Part shown: positions 29,547 through 38,706 of the stretch, piece after piece | How the letters are laid out: each line of letters opens with the position of its first letter | How positions within the stretch are numbered: the stretch's first letter is position 1 | From: Vibrio metschnikovii CIP 69.14 | GTDB taxonomy: Bacteria; Pseudomonadota; Gammaproteobacteria; Enterobacterales; Vibrionaceae | DNA length: 64,000 nucleotides | Assembly (NCBI RefSeq): GCF_000176155.1 | Contig: NZ_ACZO01000006.1 | Location: forward strand, 558,001-622,000 | Direction of reading: 5' to 3' | The notes under the pieces: model-generated | The model's input: the letters and a program-made list of their open reading frames with translations, nothing else | Database searches by the model: none | Told to the model about the DNA's origin: nothing | Program-made: the position numbers and the translations under genes

Positions 29547-30335
29547 TTACTTAAAGTTTGGCGCTTTTTGAAAATGGCTTTCAATCATCCGTTGAGTGAT
29601 GGGGTGCTGGGGATCAGCTAAGACTTGTAAAGTGTTACCTGACTCAACAACTTCACCTTCATGCATGACCATGATTTTATCCGTGATATGTTTAACAATG
29701 CCAATATGTTGCGAAACATAAATAAAAGACACGCCCATTTCTTCTTGTAACTCTAAGAAAAGGTTGATGATTTGTGATCGCATGGCCATGTCTAAACCGT
29801 TTAATGCTTCATCGGCAATGATCACCGAAGGTTGCAAAATCAGCGCCCGAGCCAAACAAACCCGCTGTTTTTGCCCAGTGGCTAACATTTGTGGATAAAA
29901 GTAAGCATGTTCTGGAAGCAGTCCTACGCGCAGCAAGGTGTCTCTCACGCGATTCATCCGTGCTTCTGGTGTCATGCTGGTATTACGTTTCAGCGGGCCT
30001 TCTAAAATTCTACCTATTTGTAGGCGCGGATTTAGCGAGGTATTTGGATCTTGAAAAATCATCCGAATTAATTTGCAACGTGTACTGTAATCTTGATGTG
30101 CTAGACGCTCACCATTGACCAAAATTTCGCCGCTGGATGGCTCGACTACGCCCGCTAACATACGTGCAAGAGTCGATTTACCTGAGCCATTTTGACCGAT
30201 GAAACCAATAGTCTGTCCAGCCTCTAAGCTAAAACTCACTGGCTTGACCGCATGGTGAATGGTTTTACGAAACAGACCAGAGCGATTCACAAAATCTTTG
30301 GATAACTGATGAACTTCTAGCAGTGAAGCACTCAT
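29547..30335 (-). CDS. sapF: SapF, ATP-binding subunit of Sap ABC transporter
   Basis: ABC ATPase of 262 residues with Walker A IGQNGSGKST, Q-loop MIFQDPNTSLNP, a degenerate signature MLATGQKQRVCLARALI in place of LSGGQ, and Walker B SVIIADEAL. The odd signature is family-typical for SapF. The ATG at 30335 is chosen, 2 bases after sapD; an upstream in-frame ATG at 30368 would lie inside sapD. It is the last gene of sapABCDF. The system has been tied to antimicrobial peptide resistance, to Trk potassium uptake, and in E. coli to putrescine export. Confidence 0.93.
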   Translation of the reverse strand: MSASLLEVHQLSKDFVNRSGLFRKTIHHAVKPVSFSLEAGQTIGFIGQNGSGKSTLARMLAGVVEPSSGEILVNGERLAHQDYSTRCKLIRMIFQDPNTSLNPRLQIGRILEGPLKRNTSMTPEARMNRVRDTLLRVGLLPEHAYFYPQMLATGQKQRVCLARALILQPSVIIADEALNGLDMAMRSQIINLFLELQEEMGVSFIYVSQHIGIVKHITDKIMVMHEGEVVESGNTLQVLADPQHPITQRMIESHFQKAPNFK

Positions 30336-30337
30336 GA

Positions 30338-31327
30338 TTATGGCTCCATATTCAGTGGAAAATGACAAGCAAACTTATGGCTTTTAATGAATCGAGTGGC
30401 AGGCACTTCGACACATTGACGCTGAGCATAAGGACAACGAGGTCCTAAGCGACAGCCGATCGGGAGATGTTGCAATGGGGGAATGGAGCCTGGCAATGAT
30501 TGCAGCTTCTGTTTGTGAGGTATCCAATCACTGAAATCGGGCATCGCTTTGAGAAGCGCAACGGTATAAGGGTGCTTAGGCTCAGTCATGATCTTAGGTG
30601 TATCGGCGGATTCCACGGATTGACCACAATACATAACAGTGATGCGCGTTGCCCATTGGGTAATGGTGGTTAAGTCATGGCCGACTAACAAAATAGAGGT
30701 ATTATTGACTTGGTTCATCCGACTGAGTAAACGTAAAATTTGTGACTGAGTAATGGGGTCCAAGTCATTTGTCGGTTCATCGGCAATCAACAATTTCGGT
30801 TTTGCTGCAATCGCCATGGCGATCATCACTTTTTGGCATTCACCATCGGTTAGCTCATAAGGGTAGCTTGCCATGATTTTACGATGGTCTTTAATACCGA
30901 CTTTATGCAGTAAAGCAATGGCTTGTTTTTTCCGCCAAGTAAAACGCTCCCACCAACGCCCTTCAAAGGTACGCGAGGGGATGGATTCAATCAACTGTTC
31001 ACCGACTTTATCAGAGGGGTCAAGGCAGGTTGAGGGTTCTTGAAAAATCATGGCAATATCACGAGCAATGACTCGTCTGCGTTCACGGGGGGTCAGTTGG
31101 AGCAGATCAATATTGCCAAGACGCATCCTATCGGCAGTAATTCGCCAGTTATCTTTGCTCACCCCCACAATGGCTTTAGCGACTAAGCTTTTACCTGATC
31201 CAGACTCGCCAACTAAACCTCGAATCTCGCCTTCATTCATGGTTAAGCTCATACGGTCGACCGCTTTAACTAACCCTTGCGGCGTATCAATTTCAATCGT
31301 GAGATGGCGAATATCTAACAGCGGCAT
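30338..31327 (-). CDS. sapD: SapD, ATP-binding subunit of Sap ABC transporter
   Basis: ABC ATPase of 329 residues in the oligopeptide/dipeptide transporter style. It has Walker [17 protein letters not shown], the Q-loop [14 protein letters not shown], a non-canonical signature [16 protein letters not shown] (also seen in known SapD), Walker [14 protein letters not shown], and the C-terminal oligopeptide-type extension with [14 protein letters not shown] cysteines. It overlaps the sapC stop by one base. In enterobacteria SapD also supports Trk potassium uptake. Confidence 0.94.
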   Translation of the reverse strand: MPLLDIRHLTIEIDTPQGLVKAVDRMSLTMNEGEIRGLVGESGSGKSLVAKAIVGVSKDNWRITADRMRLGNIDLLQLTPRERRRVIARDIAMIFQEPSTCLDPSDKVGEQLIESIPSRTFEGRWWERFTWRKKQAIALLHKVGIKDHRKIMASYPYELTDGECQKVMIAMAIAAKPKLLIADEPTNDLDPITQSQILRLLSRMNQVNNTSILLVGHDLTTITQWATRITVMYCGQSVESADTPKIMTEPKHPYTVALLKAMPDFSDWIPHKQKLQSLPGSIPPLQHLPIGCRLGPRCPYAQRQCVEVPATRFIKSHKFACHFPLNMEP

Positions 31328-32214
31328 TATTCCACTCCTGCATTTAAGGCTTGACGGACGCCTTCACCGACTAAGTTAATCATCACCACAGTAAACATAA
31401 TCGCGATGCCGGGTAGCGTCACCGTCCAAGGTGCTAAGTAAATCAGCTCCACAGAATCACCGAGCATGGCTCCCCATTCGGTACTGGGTGATTGAGCGCC
31501 TAAACCTAAAAAACCGAGGGCTGAAATATCTAAAATCGCCACCGACAGCCCTAATGTGATCTCGGCGGCAATGACCGGTAGTACGTTAGGTAATATGGAA
31601 TACCACAAGAGATAAATATCACTCGCTCCATCAAGGCGAGCGGCCAAAATATAATCTTTCTCTACCTCGTTATGTACTGCGATATAGACTGAGCGAACAA
31701 AACGCGGGATCAGGGCTAAGCCGATAGCCAATAAGACATTAAATTCGCCAGGCCCTAAGAAAGCGACGAAGATTATTGCCAGTAGCAAGGAGGGAATGGA
31801 CATGACCGTATCTAATAAATGATTGAGGGTGCTTGAGAGCAGCCCTTTGGTCATGCCCGCTAAAATACCAATTAAACATCCGATGAGCACTGCGATAAAG
31901 GTGATCAATAATGCAGAACCCAAGGTTGAGCGAGATCCATCAATCAGACGAGATAAAATATCACGCCCGAAATCATCAGTGCCTAAAAAGAATTTGACGG
32001 TCCCACTGGGATCCCAAGATGGCGGCATTAATAATTCTCCTGACTGACTATGAGGATCGTGTGGTGTGATCCAATAAGAAGTCAGCGTGAGAAAAAGAAC
32101 GATTAATAAACACCATAACCCAAACATAGCGAGATTATTGGCTTTAAAACTCCGCCAAAAACGCTCAAATTGGGTCGGGATGTGCTCTTCTTGGTAAATA
32201 CTATTTGTTAGCAT
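31327..32214 (-). CDS. sapC: SapC, permease of Sap ABC transporter
   Basis: Inner-membrane permease of 295 residues of the DppC/OppC type: an N-terminal cytoplasmic segment ([22 protein letters not shown]), about six membrane helices and an EAA-like loop ([28 protein letters not shown]). It pairs with SapB to form the channel. The start lies within sapB (14-base overlap), and the stop overlaps the sapD start, so the operon is tightly coupled. Confidence 0.93.
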   Translation of the reverse strand: MLTNSIYQEEHIPTQFERFWRSFKANNLAMFGLWCLLIVLFLTLTSYWITPHDPHSQSGELLMPPSWDPSGTVKFFLGTDDFGRDILSRLIDGSRSTLGSALLITFIAVLIGCLIGILAGMTKGLLSSTLNHLLDTVMSIPSLLLAIIFVAFLGPGEFNVLLAIGLALIPRFVRSVYIAVHNEVEKDYILAARLDGASDIYLLWYSILPNVLPVIAAEITLGLSVAILDISALGFLGLGAQSPSTEWGAMLGDSVELIYLAPWTVTLPGIAIMFTVVMINLVGEGVRQALNAGVE

Positions 32215-33163
32215 ACCACTCTTTCCTTATCAGAGGGTTGACGAGGGTTCCGACGAGGTCTGATAAAATATTGGCGGTTAATACCAATACACCAATCACA
32301 ATTACCCCGGCTTGCATAGATACGTAATCCTTGTTGGAGAGCGCTTCCAGCAGCCAGCGGCCGATGCCAGGCCAGTTAAAAATCGATTCGGTAATGATCG
32401 CCAGCGTCAGCATACTGGAGAGTTCAAAACCAAATTTAGGGATAATTGGTGGAATCGCGTTAGGCAGAACATGTTGGGTAATGATCCGATAATACGATAG
32501 CCCCTTAATACGAGCGGCACGAATATAGTTCTGAGCCATCACATCAGAGACAGATGCACGCATTAATCCGATCACTTGCGTGGTTGGCGCTAGAGCCAGC
32601 ACTAAGCAAGGTAAAATCATATGCTCAATCACACTTTGTAGTGCATAGTGGCGATCCGGCCCTTGCGCAAGAAAGGCATCTATTAATGCAAAGCCAGTTA
32701 TGGGTTGGATTTGATAAAGTAAATCATAACGTCCGGCAACAGGCAGTGCTTCATAATTGAGTGAGAATAACATGATCATCATCAGCGCGACCCAAAAAAT
32801 CGGAGCCGAATAACCAGAGATTGAGGTAAAAGAAATTGCCGTATCCACCCATTTTCCTTGCTTCATACCAGCAATGGTGCCGACAGGAATTCCAATCACA
32901 AGCGCTAGGGTAAAGGCAATTAAACACAGTTCTAAGGTGGCTGGAAATACGAGCAATAGTTCGTCTATGATCGGCGTGCCATTTTTATTGACGCCAAAAT
33001 TTAAACGAGCCAGTTCTTGCACATAAGACCACCAGCCTAGCCAGTAATTATCTTGTATCGTATGAGAGCTCGGATCTAATCTGAGTAAGCTATAACCGAC
33101 TAAGGTTAAAATAAATAAAGTCACCACAAAGAGGTTAAAGCGACGAAACGTATAGTTAAACAT
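32201..33163 (-). CDS. sapB: SapB, permease of Sap ABC transporter
   Basis: DppB-type permease of 320 residues with a first membrane helix (FVVTLFILTLVGYSLLRL), a periplasmic loop, about five further helices, and an EAA loop ARIKGLSYYRIITQHVLPNAI. It forms the transport pore with SapC. Its start shares one base with the sapA stop and its end overlaps sapC by 14 bases. Confidence 0.93.
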   Translation of the reverse strand: MFNYTFRRFNLFVVTLFILTLVGYSLLRLDPSSHTIQDNYWLGWWSYVQELARLNFGVNKNGTPIIDELLLVFPATLELCLIAFTLALVIGIPVGTIAGMKQGKWVDTAISFTSISGYSAPIFWVALMMIMLFSLNYEALPVAGRYDLLYQIQPITGFALIDAFLAQGPDRHYALQSVIEHMILPCLVLALAPTTQVIGLMRASVSDVMAQNYIRAARIKGLSYYRIITQHVLPNAIPPIIPKFGFELSSMLTLAIITESIFNWPGIGRWLLEALSNKDYVSMQAGVIVIGVLVLTANILSDLVGTLVNPLIRKEWYANK

Positions 33164-34785
33164 TATTCACTTATCCTCTCGATGGTATTGAAAGGTTGCA
33201 CATTAAATGGACTCAGTTGAAAACCCGATAGTGATGTCGTGTACGCTTTAAATTGTTTGCCATGCGCTAAAGGAATAATTGGAAACTCTTGATTCAGTAT
33301 ATTTTGTGCTTGGGTGTAGAGGTTAAGCCTATAGCGTGGTCGCTCGACTTCTCTTGCTAGATCAAGTAGGAAATCAAAGTCATCATTGCACCACATGGCG
33401 ACATTAAGACCTGCCCGATTCGCACTACAAGAAAGTAAAGGACGTAAGAAATTGTCCGGATCGCTTGTGTGTCCAATCCAACCTGTCAGCAGTAAATCGA
33501 CTTCTGTACGTTGTGGCAGTTCACCTCGTTGTAGGCGATCTTCAGCCACCAAGTGCAGTGTAATACCAACCTCGGCCAACTGAGTCTGGATTAATTCTGC
33601 GGTTTTTCTTGGACTAGGATTATAAGCCCGAGGTTCATTTGGAACCGACATGGTGAGCTCTAATCCTGAGGTAACGCCAGCTTCACGTAATAGAGCGAGC
33701 GCATAGTTACGATCATAGCGAATTTGTACCGTATCTTTTTGATAAGCCCATGAGCTTGGCGGTAGTAGGTTATAGGCGATGCTGCCGGTACCGTAGTACA
33801 CCGAATCTAAGATATTTTGTCGATTGATCGCAAAATTAAGCGCTTTACGTACCCGAACATCATTCAGCGCTGGATGTGAGGTATTCACTGAAATAAAAGC
33901 AATATTCATCGCCGGCTTAGATTTGAGAGTGAGGTGTGGCTGATTTTCGATGATTGGCAGTTGACTGGCGATCGGTGACGTTAACACATCACATTCGTGA
34001 CGCAGTAACTTAGCCAGCGTTCCGGTACCGCGTTGGGAAATATCAAACACCACTTGCTGCATTTTCGCCGGTCCATTCCAATAGTGTGGATGGCGACGTA
34101 AACGAATCAGATCAAGAGGTTGATACTCATCCAAATAGAACGGCCCAGTACCGACGGGATGGGTATCAATATTCGCTAATTGATTACTGGCTTGCAGTTG
34201 TTGTGCATATTCCGCCGAGAGGATGACCGCGTGCGCTGTAGAGATATTGGCTAAAAAGGTATTATCTGGTCGAGTCAGAGTAAACTTTACCGTATTAGCA
34301 TCTAACGCCTCGACCTCTTTGAGAGTATTCGTGATGTTTAAGCTCGTAAACCAAGGATAACTTGCATTATTGATGCTATGAAATGGATGCGTAGGATCGA
34401 TGATACGTTTGAAACTAAAGACCACGTCTTCTGCATTCAGTGCGCGGGTTGGAGTAAACCAGCGCGTGGTTTGAAACTCAACGCCGGAACGCAGGGTAAA
34501 AATATACTCGGTGCCTTGATTAGTCGCATACCACTCACTGGCTAAGCTAGGTTGAACAAAATGAGAATCAGGATCGATGGTGAGCAAGCTATTATACAAT
34601 TGTGGACTTAAAGCTTCGGAAGTGATGCCACTATCAACCAACTGAGGGTTAAATGTACTAGGGCTACCTTGTCCACAATAGACAAATCCAGATTGGCGGA
34701 TTTGATGATGTTCGATACTTTCACCACATCCAATTAGCAACATTAGGCCAGATAAGCCTATGGTGTATCGTAATAAACTATTCAT
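33163..34785 (-). CDS. sapA: SapA, peptide-binding protein of Sap ABC transporter
   Basis: Family 5 solute-binding protein of about 540 residues, the first gene of sapABCDF. Signatures include LSPQLYNSLLTIDP, NAEDVVFSFKRIIDP and VRKALNFAINRQNI. The N terminus MNSLLRYTIGLSGLMLLIGC carries a lipobox (LIGC), so the protein is likely a lipoprotein held in the membrane, whereas the enterobacterial SapA I know is soluble. In-frame starts also exist at 34800 and 34821 (TTG). None has a good ribosome site, and 34785 gives the best signal peptide. Confidence 0.9.
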   Translation of the reverse strand: MNSLLRYTIGLSGLMLLIGCGESIEHHQIRQSGFVYCGQGSPSTFNPQLVDSGITSEALSPQLYNSLLTIDPDSHFVQPSLASEWYATNQGTEYIFTLRSGVEFQTTRWFTPTRALNAEDVVFSFKRIIDPTHPFHSINNASYPWFTSLNITNTLKEVEALDANTVKFTLTRPDNTFLANISTAHAVILSAEYAQQLQASNQLANIDTHPVGTGPFYLDEYQPLDLIRLRRHPHYWNGPAKMQQVVFDISQRGTGTLAKLLRHECDVLTSPIASQLPIIENQPHLTLKSKPAMNIAFISVNTSHPALNDVRVRKALNFAINRQNILDSVYYGTGSIAYNLLPPSSWAYQKDTVQIRYDRNYALALLREAGVTSGLELTMSVPNEPRAYNPSPRKTAELIQTQLAEVGITLHLVAEDRLQRGELPQRTEVDLLLTGWIGHTSDPDNFLRPLLSCSANRAGLNVAMWCNDDFDFLLDLAREVERPRYRLNLYTQAQNILNQEFPIIPLAHGKQFKAYTTSLSGFQLSPFNVQPFNTIERISE

Positions 34786-35088
34786 AATAGAAGTGCGCAT
34801 GTGAGCAACGAGGCTAAGCAATATCCCTTTATTCTACTTGAAGTTGTCGTACTATCATACCCAAGTAAAGCGAAGAGCCTCTTTTCTGTGAAAATTGCTG
34901 GGTTAGCGAAGAACGCTATAGTATTCGATATTAATCTTGAGCAATCGACATCGATGTTAAGCGCTAATAACATCATCGTGAAGGTTCATCACTCCTCTAG
35001 ATTTGATTGCTTTTCGGTATCGGTCATCACAGTATAGCGGAATAATTTTATCCTTGAGCTAAACCAAACATCCAACGAGTAGGTAACA
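34786..35088. other. Intergenic region sapA-tag with repeat fragment
   Basis: Divergent region between sapA (-) and tag (+), holding a half copy of the palindromic repeat (34821-34846). In V. cholerae, as I recall, the phage-shock psp genes lie near sapA; none is present here. No other feature was recognised. Confidence 0.5.
34821..34846 (+). repeat. Fragment of the palindromic intergenic repeat
   Basis: ATATCCCTTTATTC followed by TACTTGAAGTTG matches the left end of the 130-base repeat found complete at 25759, 51951 and 62404. The right part is missing; a short CATACCCAAG follows at 34858. It overlaps the extended sapA start region. Confidence 0.5.
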
Positions 35089-35646
35089 ATGACGAGTAAT
35101 TTAACCTGTCCATGGGCACTAAAGCATCCTCTTGAGCGTGAATATCACGATACGGAATGGGGCAGGCCAGCCTATCTGGATCGGGTTTTGTTTGAATTTA
35201 TCACTTTAGAAGGCGCTCAGGCTGGGCTTAGTTGGTTAACGGTATTAAAAAAACGTCAGGCTTATCGACAAGCGTTTGCCAATTACGACTTGAGCGTGTT
35301 AGCTCAATACGATGATGCTGATGTTGAAGCGATCATGAGCCAGTTTGATGTGATTAAACATCGTGGAAAAATAGCGTCGGTGTTTACTAATGCTCGTGCT
35401 GCGATAGCGATACAGAAAGAATGTGGGTCATTGAGCGATAAATTATGGTCTTTTGTTGGCGGAGAGCCGAAGATCAACCACTGGCAAAGCGCAGATCAAG
35501 TTCCGGCTTACAGTGATGAGTCGAGTGCAATGAGCCACTATTTAAAGCAACACGGGTTTAAATTTGTCGGACCGACGACGTGCTATGCTTTTATGCAAGC
35601 GGTAGGTATGGTTAATGATCACCTTTTGAATTGCCCATGCCGATAA
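35089..35646 (+). CDS. tag: DNA-3-methyladenine glycosylase I
   Basis: Base excision repair enzyme of 185 residues that removes 3-methyladenine from alkylated DNA. The zinc-binding snap residues are visible at both ends: Cys7 and His20 (CPW and YHDTEWG), and the C-terminal DHLLNCPC. The catalytic-region Glu in FEFITLEGAQAGLSW and the helix-hairpin-helix-like core are present. It is convergent with metC, with a 31-base gap. Confidence 0.94.
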   Translation: MTSNLTCPWALKHPLEREYHDTEWGRPAYLDRVLFEFITLEGAQAGLSWLTVLKKRQAYRQAFANYDLSVLAQYDDADVEAIMSQFDVIKHRGKIASVFTNARAAIAIQKECGSLSDKLWSFVGGEPKINHWQSADQVPAYSDESSAMSHYLKQHGFKFVGPTTCYAFMQAVGMVNDHLLNCPCR

Positions 35647-35667
35647 CTAAAATGTTCAGTTATCGGC
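35639..35667. terminator. Hairpin between convergent tag and metC
   Basis: GCCGATAACT and AGTTATCGGC form a perfect 10-bp stem with a 9-base loop that includes the tag stop codon. No T tract follows on either strand, so it is a weak or factor-assisted shared terminator. Confidence 0.5.
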
Positions 35668-35678
35668 AAAACAAGCGT

Positions 35679-36875
35679 TCAGCAACGAGAGTCCAATACG
35701 GTTTGATAGCGTGCAAACCCTTGTTCAAGATCAGCAATTAAATCTTCTACCGCTTCTAAGCCAATATGTAAACGAATTAAAGTCCCGTCAAAATTGGGTC
35801 GAGAGACACTTCGTAACTGGGTAAAGCTTTTCGGTTCATTCGCTAAAATTAAGCTTTCAAAGCCACCCCAAGAATAACCCATACTAAAATGTTGCATGCC
35901 ATCGAGCAGAGCGGTGGTTGCACGAGGATAGCTGGTTTTAAGAACAAACGAGAAAAGTCCGTTGCCACCAGTGAAATCACGTTGGAAAAATTCGTGTCCT
36001 GGACAACTGGCGAATGCCGGATGACGAACCTCATCCACTAAAGGATGAGTGGCTAACCAATTGGCCACCGCAAGGGCATTTTGTTGATGTTGCTGTAAAC
36101 GGACCGCTAAGGTTCTTAATCCACGAAGACCTAAATAAGCATCATCAGGTGAAATGCATTGGCCCATTAAATAGCTATTTTCACGTAATTGGTCCCAATA
36201 TTCCGCTTTAGCAACGGCAGTACCAAGCATCACATCGGAGTGGCCTACAATGTATTTGGTCGCCGCTTGAATCGATATGTCAACACCATGTTGTAACGCC
36301 GCAAACTGAATACCCGCAGCCCACGTGTTGTCCATCATCACAATGATATTTTGTTGATGAGCAATGCGAGCCAAGGTGGGAATATCTTGAACTTCCATGG
36401 TGATAGAGCCCGGTGACTCGGTAAATAAAATCTTGGTATTAGGCTGGATAAGAGCGCTGATCCCTTCACCAATCATCGGGTCATAATACGTCGTTTCAAC
36501 CCCAAATTTTTTGAGTATGGTGTTACAAAAATCACGCGTTGGTTCATAACAGGTATCGACCATTAATAAGTGATCGCCGGATTGAACAAAGGCCAGAATT
36601 GCGTTACTGATCGCCGCAGCACCGCAAGGGTAGAGGGCGCAACCTGCACCGTCTTCTAATTCACTCATCGCTTCTTGAAAGGCGAAATGAGTGGTGGTTC
36701 CTCGGCGACCATAAAAAAGAGTCTTATTGGCTCGATTCACCGTCGCGTGATGCTTATCGGCAACCGTATCAAAAACAATGGTTGATGCGCGTTGAACCGG
36801 AGGGTTGACACTACCTTGTGTCCATTTTTTATCTCGACCAGCAGTGATCAATTGAGTCTTTTTATTGTGTGACAT
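35679..36875 (-). CDS. metC: Cystathionine beta-lyase
   Basis: PLP enzyme of 398 residues that splits cystathionine to homocysteine, pyruvate and ammonia in methionine synthesis. The PLP lysine is Lys207 in [10 protein letters not shown]; also present are the phosphate-binding [23 protein letters not shown] and the C-terminal [17 protein letters not shown]. The sequence follows E. coli MetC rather than MetB (SYMGQ-type) at the cofactor site. It is encoded only 32 bases downstream of cls in the same direction, so it may share a transcript. No clear MetJ box was found in that gap. Confidence 0.93.
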   Translation of the reverse strand: MSHNKKTQLITAGRDKKWTQGSVNPPVQRASTIVFDTVADKHHATVNRANKTLFYGRRGTTTHFAFQEAMSELEDGAGCALYPCGAAAISNAILAFVQSGDHLLMVDTCYEPTRDFCNTILKKFGVETTYYDPMIGEGISALIQPNTKILFTESPGSITMEVQDIPTLARIAHQQNIIVMMDNTWAAGIQFAALQHGVDISIQAATKYIVGHSDVMLGTAVAKAEYWDQLRENSYLMGQCISPDDAYLGLRGLRTLAVRLQQHQQNALAVANWLATHPLVDEVRHPAFASCPGHEFFQRDFTGGNGLFSFVLKTSYPRATTALLDGMQHFSMGYSWGGFESLILANEPKSFTQLRSVSRPNFDGTLIRLHIGLEAVEDLIADLEQGFARYQTVLDSRC

Positions 36876-36907
36876 GTCAGAGTCCTTGTCTAAAGTTTCC
36901 TAGTCGA

Positions 36908-38362
36908 TTACAGAAGAGGATTGAACAGATAAAATACCCGCTCTAAAAAGCGATGACCTAAGGATCGCTTCTCCCACTCACTGGCTTGGACGGCTTGAGA
37001 TTGGTCGATATAACTTTGTTGTTGCCAATACAATTGCTGAGTGAACTCTTGATCATCAACGGCTAGCGTGACTTCAAAATTAAGCCATAAGCTGCGCATA
37101 TCAAGATTCACGGTGCCGACTAAACAGAATTTTTGGTCAATAACAACCGATTTAGTATGCAGTAATCCACCATGAAATTCGTAAATAGTGACGCCTGCTG
37201 CAAGCAATTCTTCGTAAAATGAACGAGAAGCCCATTGCACCATCATTGAGTCATTTTTTTGCGGAATAATCAATTCAACCGTGATCGCACGTTGCGCCGT
37301 CATTTTTAATGTGGCCAATAAATCAGCACTTGGCACAAAGTAAGGCGTGGTAATCCGTACGGATTGATTGGCTTGATGCATAGCAAGAATCAGTACTTGT
37401 AAGATCAAGTGCTCTGGCATTCCCGGTCCGGATGGCACGACTTGTATCGGGTGTTGGGGTTGACTTGTATCGAGTTGGCATTCTGGAATATTAGGCAACA
37501 TCCGCGACCCAGTTTCTACCTCCCAATCCCAACAATGGATAGCTGAGAGGACATTAACGGTAGGCCCAGTGATACGTACCATAATATCAATCCATTGCCC
37601 GACGCCGGAGTCTTGCTTGAAAAACGCAGGGTCGACCATGTTCATTGAGCCAGTGTAAGCAATGCTATCATCGATAACGATAATTTTACGGTGCTGACGA
37701 AGATCTAAACGGCGAAATAGCATCCGCCAAGGACTGACTTGCAACGCTTCAACGACATGAATGCCAGAACTGCGCATTAATTTGTACCAATGACTACGGA
37801 AAAATTTCGGGCTTCCTGCGGAGTCGAGCAATAGTTTGACATCGACGCCGCGTTTAGCCGCCTGAATTAAAGCCGAGCCAACGGCATCAGCCAAACCGCC
37901 GGGATACCAGATATAAAACTCCATGCGAATATTATGTTGTGCTTTTTCGATATCAGCGATGATCGAATGGAGGATTTCATTAGGCGAATTTTGCAGTGAG
38001 AGTGTATTGCCGCTTAACGCCGGAATTCCCATGCGACGGTTGCACAGCTCATCAATTTTATAAATATGAGCGCCCATGGTTTCAGGCATATGCGCTTGGC
38101 AATCATTGAGCGAACGAAACCATTCACCAAACGGTTTAAACATCTCTTTTGCTCGTTCGGCTCTGGTTCGGCCAAGGTTCAGCTCCCCGAACATGAAGTA
38201 ACAGATCACGCCGACAATAGGAATGATGTAAATGATCATTAACCAAGCGAGAGAGACGCTCATGGCCTTACGTTTAAGAACAACGCGCAGAGTGACCCCG
38301 GCGACCAGTAGCCAATAAATCACGATGCTTGCTAACGTTAAAAAGTGATAAATCTTATCCAT
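36908..38362 (-). CDS. clsA: Cardiolipin synthase ClsA
   Basis: Membrane phospholipase-D-type enzyme of 484 residues that condenses two phosphatidylglycerols to cardiolipin. Two N-terminal membrane helices (about 8-28 and 38-58) are followed by two HKD motifs: HRKIIVIDDSIAYTGSMN (His224) and HTKSVVIDQKFCLVGTVN (His402). Length and paired helices fit ClsA rather than ClsB or ClsC. metC follows 32 bases downstream. Confidence 0.94.
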   Translation of the reverse strand: MDKIYHFLTLASIVIYWLLVAGVTLRVVLKRKAMSVSLAWLMIIYIIPIVGVICYFMFGELNLGRTRAERAKEMFKPFGEWFRSLNDCQAHMPETMGAHIYKIDELCNRRMGIPALSGNTLSLQNSPNEILHSIIADIEKAQHNIRMEFYIWYPGGLADAVGSALIQAAKRGVDVKLLLDSAGSPKFFRSHWYKLMRSSGIHVVEALQVSPWRMLFRRLDLRQHRKIIVIDDSIAYTGSMNMVDPAFFKQDSGVGQWIDIMVRITGPTVNVLSAIHCWDWEVETGSRMLPNIPECQLDTSQPQHPIQVVPSGPGMPEHLILQVLILAMHQANQSVRITTPYFVPSADLLATLKMTAQRAITVELIIPQKNDSMMVQWASRSFYEELLAAGVTIYEFHGGLLHTKSVVIDQKFCLVGTVNLDMRSLWLNFEVTLAVDDQEFTQQLYWQQQSYIDQSQAVQASEWEKRSLGHRFLERVFYLFNPLL

Positions 38363-38706
38363 ATACTCACGGTATTGATTGTTGTCTATGTGGATAGTAA
38401 AGGGAAAGCGTCAGAGAAGGAAGGATTGAAAGGTGATATGAAACAGAACTGTACAAAAAAGTGATCGTTAAAAGAAGAATGCGGTGGAGGAACCTAAGAT
38501 GAACAATTGGTCGAACAAAAAAGTACCAAACAGACAAAAGAGGCTTCATCTTGGTGTTTATTTAGAGCGTTCGGACTTCCAATTTTATAATTAAACTGTT
38601 TTACTTGCTATATCCACGTTGATAGTCGTGCTTTGTTTTGGTGTATATTTTTTTGTACACACTAAGGGCGGTTAGCGCGTTTACAATAACATGATGGTAT
38701 CTATTT
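38363..38706. other. Divergent intergenic region clsA / NSS transporter
   Basis: This 344-base region separates clsA (-) from the NSS transporter (+). It contains the TyrR-like box and a probable promoter close to the transporter (see 38619-38659). The rest is AT-rich with no gene recognised. Confidence 0.5.
38619..38659 (+). promoter_or_regulatory. Predicted promoter with overlapping TyrR box
   Basis: TGTATA-TTTTTT-TGTACA (38642-38659) fits the TyrR operator TGTAAA-N6-TTTACA with exact N6 spacing and one mismatch in each half. It overlaps a plausible -10 (TATATT, 38644-38649) whose -35 is TTGATA (38619-38624, spacer 19). Overlap with the -10 would mean repression. The site lies 48 bases before the transporter ATG. 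Confidence 0.55.

Noticed and set aside
30338..31327. Degenerate ABC signature (LTDGECQ) in SapD as a sign of inactivity
   Set aside because: Known SapD proteins have a similar non-canonical signature, so it is normal for the family.
38367..38549. 60-codon frame upstream of clsA
   Set aside because: Leu- and Ser-rich product from AT-rich intergenic DNA, without a ribosome site or a known family.
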